Source: an uncultured Clostridia bacterium (GTDB lineage: Bacteria > Bacillota > Clostridia > Christensenellales > Aristaeellaceae). Taken from it: a DNA stretch of 64,000 bases. The position numbers and the translations under genes were made by a program. Each line of letters opens with the position of its first letter. Positions within the stretch are counted from its first letter, which is position 1. The stretch lies in NCBI GenBank assembly GCA_934667105.1, contig CAKULG010000011.1:41303-105302 (forward strand). The letters are read 5' to 3'. Of this stretch, positions 60,010-64,000 are shown in pieces. Under the pieces are notes generated by a model. The model made no database searches, was not told where the DNA came from, and worked only from the letters and a program-made list of their open reading frames with translations.

Positions 60010-60120
60010 CTAAACAGCTTTCAGGCGGCCGCAAACAGACAGAGCTTCCCCTTGTGCAAAAAAAGCAAGCGTCCAAAGCGTCCAAACGCTCAGCTTGTTC
60101 TGGTTTGCGTTCATGGCCAT
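60010..60120 (-). CDS. 36-aa leader peptide upstream of the ABC exporter
   Basis: A 36-codon ORF from ATG 60120 to TAG 60012-60010, preceded by AAGGAGG with 9-bp spacing and by a near-consensus promoter. The peptide begins MAMNANQNKLSVWTLWTLAF and ends GRLKAV. It is followed at once by hairpins and a terminator on the same strand as the heterodimeric exporter. This is the layout of B. subtilis bmrB, a leader peptide whose translation controls bmrCD by ribosome-mediated attenuation. I see no sequence similarity that I could claim to BmrB itself. Confidence 0.7.
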   Translation of the reverse strand: MAMNANQNKLSVWTLWTLAFFAQGEALSVCGRLKAV

Positions 60121-60183
60121 TGTTCGCGGCCTCCTTTCTTCAGAATTTATGGCATACATGCTAGCCAGCCAGCCAGCAACAGC

Positions 60184-60212
60184 AGTATACGCGATATTCC
60201 CCCCGCTGTCAA
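60184..60212 (-). promoter_or_regulatory. Strong promoter of the leader ORF/ABC exporter unit
   Basis: On the minus strand: TTGACA (60212-60207), a 17-bp spacer and TATACT (60189-60184). It lies about 64 bp before the leader ORF start. A CTGG repeat lies in the untranslated leader. Confidence 0.88.
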
Positions 60213-60318
60213 TCCTTTTCCGGAAAAATTGGAAAAATCTCGCTGGAAGGCAATTGTTTATCTGCCAGAGCGGCTTCCTCAGCCGCCAGTAGAAGGTTCG
60301 CCCGCAGAATTTATTCCA

Positions 60319-61197
60319 TCAGATTTTCCGTTCCTTGCCCATGAAGCAGCAGGCCAGGGTGCCGGGGCCGCAGTGGGCGCCGATCACGGGGCCCACCAGC
60401 TGGATGCGGATATCGCGCAGGGTGGGAATGCGCTGGCGCAGCAGCTCGGCCAGGCGGTTCGCCTCCTCGGGCACGTCGGCGTGGAGGATCAGCAGCGTTT
60501 GCTCCTCGGGGCGCTCGATATTTTCCACCGTGCGCTCCACGATGGTGCGGATGGCCTTTTTGCGGCCCTGCACCTTTTCGGCGGAATCCATTTTGCCGCC
60601 CTTGCCCATGACGATCACGGGCTTAATATCCAGCATGGTGCCGAACACGGCGCTGGTGGAGGAGATGCGGCCGCCCCGGCGCAGATATTTCAGATCGTCC
60701 ACCGTCAGCCAGGCGTGGGCGCGCATGCGGTTTTCCAGCAGCCAGGCCTCCACCTCTTCCATCGATTTGCCCTGCAAATACAGATCGTGCGCCCCCAGGA
60801 TGAGCAGCGTCTGGGGGCCGGAAATGCTCAGCGTGTCCACCACGGTAAATTTCCGCTGGGGGTATTTTTTCAAAAGCTGCTCCCGGGCCTCGAAAATATT
60901 GAGGATGGTGTTGCTCATCTTGGAGGAAAAGGCCACGAAAAGCAGATCCTTTTCCCGGAGGATGGGCTCGAAATATTCCAGATACACCTCGGTCGGCAGC
61001 AGGGAAGTGACCGGGGCCGCGCCCGTGCGCATTTTATCAAAGAAGGCCTTTTCGCCGCCGCTGCGGCCGTTATCATCCAGATATTCTTTTCCTTCCAGGG
61101 CGTAGGGCATTTGCACAACGGGAATATTGCGCTCGTCGGCGATGGAATAAAGCAGATCGCTGTCGCTGTCCGTCATAAAAACATAGTTTTGCGCCAT
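60319..61197 (-). CDS. DegV family fatty-acid-binding protein
   Basis: A 292-aa cytoplasmic protein. The N-terminal motif VFMTDSDSDLLYSI, a TSLLPTEVYLEYFEP segment and LRRGGRISSTSAVFGTML are hallmarks of DegV proteins, which bind fatty acids and supply them to fatty acid kinase (FakB role). ATG 61197 follows GAGGGGG; the frame is open back to 61401, but that stretch is low-complexity Lys/Arg and lies in the promoter region. Confidence 0.9.
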   Translation of the reverse strand: MAQNYVFMTDSDSDLLYSIADERNIPVVQMPYALEGKEYLDDNGRSGGEKAFFDKMRTGAAPVTSLLPTEVYLEYFEPILREKDLLFVAFSSKMSNTILNIFEAREQLLKKYPQRKFTVVDTLSISGPQTLLILGAHDLYLQGKSMEEVEAWLLENRMRAHAWLTVDDLKYLRRGGRISSTSAVFGTMLDIKPVIVMGKGGKMDSAEKVQGRKKAIRTIVERTVENIERPEEQTLLILHADVPEEANRLAELLRQRIPTLRDIRIQLVGPVIGAHCGPGTLACCFMGKERKI

Positions 61198-61305
61198 GCC
61201 GTATGTTTCCCCCTCTTTCGTTCGTTTTCTTGTTTTCTTTGTTCGCGCGGCGGCGAAAGCCCCTTTTCTTTTCGCCCGCGCCTTGGACGTATATTGTCGC
61301 CGTTT

Positions 61306-61334
61306 ATTGTACTCTATTTTCTGCAAAAAAGCAA
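61306..61334 (-). promoter_or_regulatory. Candidate promoter of the DegV gene
   Basis: On the minus strand: TTGCTT (61334-61329), a 17-bp spacer and TACAAT (61311-61306). Confidence 0.55.
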
Positions 61335-61472
61335 GCAATTGGCGGAAATGGCGCGAAAACTGGCGAAAATGGTGCGAAAATGATAGAAAAAGCGCAGACA
61401 TAGGAGCGGACGAGAGCCCGCGCCACTGCCTGCGCCCTTCGCGCCCCTCTGCGGGACGCGGCGAAGGAATAA

Positions 61473-61592
61473 TCAGAAAATTTCAAAGATCGCAAAAACG
61501 GCGGAAGCAACCATCAAAAACGCCAGAAACGCGCACATCGCCCGCATCCAGAATTTTTTCCGCTCCTGCTGTTTTTTGGTCGTCGCGGCCAT
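61473..61592 (-). CDS. Small membrane peptide, 39 aa
   Basis: A 39-codon ORF from ATG 61592 to TGA 61475-61473, with AAGGAA at 8-bp spacing. The sequence begins MAATTKKQQERKKFWMRAM, a basic head, and continues as one hydrophobic helix (CAFLAFLMVASAVFAIFEIF). It looks like a single-pass membrane peptide of the kind often left unannotated. It lies 24 bp after the TSCPD gene on the same strand. No family is recognised. Confidence 0.5.
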   Translation of the reverse strand: MAATTKKQQERKKFWMRAMCAFLAFLMVASAVFAIFEIF

Positions 61593-61616
61593 TGCTCTGC
61601 TTCCTTTCTTATTGCG

Positions 61617-61865
61617 TTATTGCGCCTGCTGCTCGTAGGCCTCGATGGCGTGGGCCAATTGATCGGGGCAGGAGGTGTTGCCCCGGCAGATCACGCCCCG
61701 AAGCAGCGCCTTCACATCGTCCGCCTTGCGGCCGATAACCATCCGGGCCAGGCCCTGGGTGTTGCCCCGGCAGCCGTTATGGAAAACGCACTGGGTGATG
61801 ATTCCGTTTTCAATTTCCAGATCGATCTGGGTGGAGCAGGTGCCCTTGGTTTTGTAATGCAGCAT
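61617..61865 (-). CDS. TSCPD domain protein
   Basis: An 82-aa protein with the TSCPD motif in GNTSCPDQLAHAIEAYEQQ. Other family features are GTCSTQIDLEIENGIITQCV and NGCRGNTQGLARMVIGR. The family is common in Firmicutes; four Cys suggest metal or cluster binding, but the function is unknown. ATG 61865 follows AGGGAGG; the frame is open from 61955, without a site there. It resembles the C-terminal part of vitamin B12-dependent ribonucleotide reductases. Confidence 0.88.
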   Translation of the reverse strand: MLHYKTKGTCSTQIDLEIENGIITQCVFHNGCRGNTQGLARMVIGRKADDVKALLRGVICRGNTSCPDQLAHAIEAYEQQAQ

Positions 61866-61905
61866 GGATAAAGCCTCCCTGTTTTTGATGTTATTTTCGA
61901 TGGGG

Positions 61906-62472
61906 TTAAAGCCGGGGATCGCCCTGCAGGATGGCGTAAAGCGCCACATCCACATAGCGCCCCTTATTTTTCAGCCGCTGGCGCAGCGTGCCCTCGTATT
62001 GCATGCCCACATGGGCCATTACACGGCCCGAAGCGGGATTATCCGTTTCGTGCTGGGCCTCGATGCGGTGCAGCCGCAGCGTATCAAGCCCGAAGGCGAT
62101 CACCGCCCGCAGCGCCTCGGTCATGATGCCCTGGTTCCAGTAATCCCGGGCCAGGCTGTAGCCCACCTCCGCGCTGCGGTGATCGGTGTTGACCCACATA
62201 AAGCCGATGGTGCCGATCATGCGCCCGCTCTGGCGCAGTGTGATGGCGAAGGAACCGGGCAGCCCCCGGCGATACTGCCGCAGGGCGGCCCGCAGGTATT
62301 GCCGGGATTGCCAAACGCTCTCGTGCGCGTCCCAGAGCACATGGCGGCTCACTTCGGGATCCCGGGCGTAGGCGTAAAGATCGTGGGCGTCCCGCATTTT
62401 CAGGGGCCGCAGAATCAGCCGCTGGGTTTCCAGAATTGGCAAATTCGAAAAGATTCCTTGAAAAAATTGCAT
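61906..62472 (-). CDS. GNAT acetyltransferase, RimJ/RimL type
   Basis: A 188-aa N-acetyltransferase. The N-terminus LPILETQRLILRPLKMRDAH is typical, as are the acetyl-CoA region GYSLARDYWNQGIMTEALRA and the closing NPASGRVMAHVGMQYEG. These enzymes acetylate protein N-termini or small amines; the substrate is unknown. The ribosome site before ATG 62472 is poor. It starts 43 bp after the NUDIX gene. Confidence 0.9.
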   Translation of the reverse strand: MQFFQGIFSNLPILETQRLILRPLKMRDAHDLYAYARDPEVSRHVLWDAHESVWQSRQYLRAALRQYRRGLPGSFAITLRQSGRMIGTIGFMWVNTDHRSAEVGYSLARDYWNQGIMTEALRAVIAFGLDTLRLHRIEAQHETDNPASGRVMAHVGMQYEGTLRQRLKNKGRYVDVALYAILQGDPRL

Positions 62473-62515
62473 GCCGGCGCTCTTTTCTTCCGCGTGGTGC
62501 CCGCGGCAAAAGATT

Positions 62516-63139
62516 TTATTCCGCCTTGGGGGAAGAAGCGTACACGCTGGGCCGTTGTATGGCTGAGGAGGCGGAAAGCGGGGCGGAATCGCCCAGAGAA
62601 AGCGCCCGCTGGGCCATCAGCAGGCCCACTACGGTTTTGGAATCCCGCAGCTCGGCGCGCATACATTTTTCCACCGCCTCCGAAAGGGGCAGGCGGCACA
62701 GGCTCAAAAATTCATCCGCGTCCGGATGCGCGGGATGCTGGGAAAGGCCGGTGGCCAGATAGATGGAAATGCGCTCGGTGCAAAAGCCGGGGGTGGTATC
62801 GATGCAGGTGAGAAACTGCCAATTTTCGGCCTGGAGCCCGGTTTCTTCTTCCAGCTCGCGCTGGGCGGCATGGAAGGGATCCTCCTGCTCGGTATCCAGC
62901 TTGCCTGCGGGGATTTCCCAGGTGAAGCGTCCGACGGCCACCCGGTATTGCCGCACCAGCGTCACCCGGCCCTCCGCGTCCACCGCCACAACCGCCGCCG
63001 CGCCCTTGTGGCGCACCACTTCCCGCAGGGCCTGCTTGCCGTTGGGCAGCGCCACCTGCCATTTTTCCACATGAATGATCTTTCCCTGATATACTTCTTC
63101 CCCGGAAAGGAACGTTTCCCGGAGTTGATCGTCCTGCAT
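62516..63139 (-). CDS. NUDIX hydrolase, ADP-ribose pyrophosphatase type
   Basis: A 207-aa protein. The Nudix box lies at residues 79-102 (GKLDTEQE...AQRELEEETGL), with one residue more than usual before the first Glu. FTWEIPAGKL and LVRQYRV match the ADP-ribose pyrophosphatase (NudF) subgroup. The C-terminal 40 residues are Ser/Ala-rich and longer than in typical members. ATG 63139 follows GGAGGAG. Confidence 0.9.
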   Translation of the reverse strand: MQDDQLRETFLSGEEVYQGKIIHVEKWQVALPNGKQALREVVRHKGAAAVVAVDAEGRVTLVRQYRVAVGRFTWEIPAGKLDTEQEDPFHAAQRELEEETGLQAENWQFLTCIDTTPGFCTERISIYLATGLSQHPAHPDADEFLSLCRLPLSEAVEKCMRAELRDSKTVVGLLMAQRALSLGDSAPLSASSAIQRPSVYASSPKAE

Positions 63140-63253
63140 GGTATCTCCTCCTGTGTTGAAATGATACCCTTTCTATTTCCACATAAACTGCCTAATTCCT
63201 GCTGGATGGGCAGGAATATCTGGCAGAAAAGCAGGGGAAGCGCGGCGGAAAGA

Positions 63254-63282
63254 TTGACAATGTTAAAGAAATGTAATACAAT
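63254..63282 (+). promoter_or_regulatory. SigA-type promoter of the right-edge gene
   Basis: TTGACA (63254-63259), a 17-bp spacer and TACAAT (63277-63282). It lies 50 bp before the start codon. Confidence 0.85.
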
Positions 63283-63331
63283 TGAAACAATCCGGCGGAC
63301 AAGACCGGCGGGTGCTGAAGGAGGCTTCTGG

Positions 63332-64000
63332 ATGATGAAAAATGCATGGAAAAAAGCGGCCCTGCTGCTGGCGCTGGTATGGGCGCTGCTGCTGCCGCTG
63401 GGGGCGCTGGCCGAAGAGACGGCGGAGCAGTTCGCCCTGAACGTTTCCTGGACGGACGGGGAGGGCAACCTTCAAACCGCCCCGGCGGCCCGGGTGCCTT
63501 ATGAGAATTTTACCGATTGCTATTGGGTTCAGGTTCCGGCAGGCACGGCCCTGGACGCATTGACGCTGCATATTGTGGATACCACGGGCATGTATACCGC
63601 CTTTTCCGTGCCGGACGGCACGGTGCTTTCGGGCGTGGCGGATGCGGGCACGTCCTTGAGCGCCGTGGCCCCGGTGCAGATTATGGCCCTGGCGGCGGAC
63701 GGCCAGCCGGGGGCGCTGCTGTATCTGTATGTTTCCACCCAGGCGGCCCTGCCGGACGATCCGGCCGCGCCCGTGGTGGTGCAGCCGGTGGATGTGACGA
63801 TAGTTTATGTAAACGAAAATAACGAACCCCTGCAATCCTTCACCCAGACCTTTACCGAAGGCCGCTGGCCCATCGAGGCGCCCGCCGCGCTGGAAGGGAA
63901 CTATGTGCTGGCGGGCGAGAATCCGCAGTATGTGGAAATCACCGCCGCAGGGGCGGATAAGAACCCCGTCGTGTTCCAGTATCGTTACGAGGCCCCGGTG
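63332..64000 (+). CDS. Secreted protein with repeat/MucBP-like segments, N-terminal part (cut by window edge)
   Basis: Open from ATG 63332 to the window edge (223 codons). AAGGAGG at 63318-63324 sets the start. The signal peptide is MMKNAWKKAALLLALVWALL with cleavage near ALAEE. The mature part has beta-rich segments; the stretch VTIVYVNENNEPLQSFTQTF followed by a short tyrosine-rich turn (NPVVFQYRYEAPV) resembles MucBP-type or bacterial surface repeat modules. The rest is outside the window, so a surface or adhesion role is only a guess. Confidence 0.75.
   Translation, partial: MMKNAWKKAALLLALVWALLLPLGALAEETAEQFALNVSWTDGEGNLQTAPAARVPYENFTDCYWVQVPAGTALDALTLHIVDTTGMYTAFSVPDGTVLSGVADAGTSLSAVAPVQIMALAADGQPGALLYLYVSTQAALPDDPAAPVVVQPVDVTIVYVNENNEPLQSFTQTFTEGRWPIEAPAALEGNYVLAGENPQYVEITAAGADKNPVVFQYRYEAPV

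Noticed and set aside
60052..61383. A 443-codon plus-strand frame opposite DegV
   Set aside because: It is a shadow of the DegV gene and of the leader region, with no ribosome site and no recognisable domain.

Overview
The window looks like a GC-rich Clostridia-type (Firmicutes) chromosome, possibly from a plant-fibre-degrading gut or rumen lineage. The signs are an ispH-rpsA (S1) fusion, an IscR/IscS/IscU operon, a DUF951-lepB pair, YesM/YesN-type two-component systems, CUT1 sugar ABC importers, several secreted GH3 enzymes, TSCPD and DegV proteins, and strong AGGAGG ribosome binding sites. The lineage is an inference; no rRNA gene is present. No phage, transposase or CRISPR array was seen.

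Layout. 1-10595: the N-terminal part of a sensor kinase (minus strand), then a carbohydrate-uptake region: a secreted CBM9-like protein, a solute-binding protein, two secreted GH3 glycosidases, two CUT1 permeases and an MsmK-type ATPase. 10706-16449: an unusual dlt-like operon with one carrier protein, two adenylation enzymes, an MBOAT acyltransferase and an SGNH-type protein. 16554-24609: an AraC-type response regulator (minus), a Cys-rich secreted beta-helix protein, a second CBM9-like protein, a third GH3 enzyme and a HAD phosphatase. 25027-33448 (all minus): a secreted PIG-L deacetylase, the IspH-S1 fusion, a GH127-type enzyme, and an ECF sigma factor with a very large membrane partner that carries a solute-binding-like domain. 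33621-42957 (all plus): iscR-iscS-iscU, hflX, three tandem VanY-type carboxypeptidases, a YprB-like nuclease, a TPR protein and a DacF-type D,D-carboxypeptidase. 43304-44033: eight tRNA genes with one promoter and one terminator. 44269-47021: a second ECF sigma/anti-sigma pair, then lepB and a DUF951 gene on the minus strand. 47323-55566: a lipoprotein/sensor kinase/response regulator trio followed by a binding protein, fused permease and ATPase; the layout resembles HptA-HptS-HptR plus AfuABC. 56023-60212: a heterodimeric ABC exporter preceded by a 36-codon leader ORF and terminator, resembling the bmrB-bmrCD attenuator. 60319-64000: DegV, a 39-aa membrane peptide, TSCPD, GNAT and NUDIX proteins, and the start of a secreted protein.

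The most notable points are: (1) the putative attenuation leader of the ABC exporter; (2) a family of intergenic elements, each a conserved box plus a variable-stem hairpin with a TTCTTTG/CAAAGAA core, mostly in convergent gaps and gene ends; (3) the dlt-like operon, whose second adenylation enzyme lacks the amino-group Asp and the DltA Cys; (4) paired operator-like repeats with 22-bp spacing upstream of both CBM9-like genes; (5) a sigma/anti-sigma pair with a solute-binding-type ectodomain.
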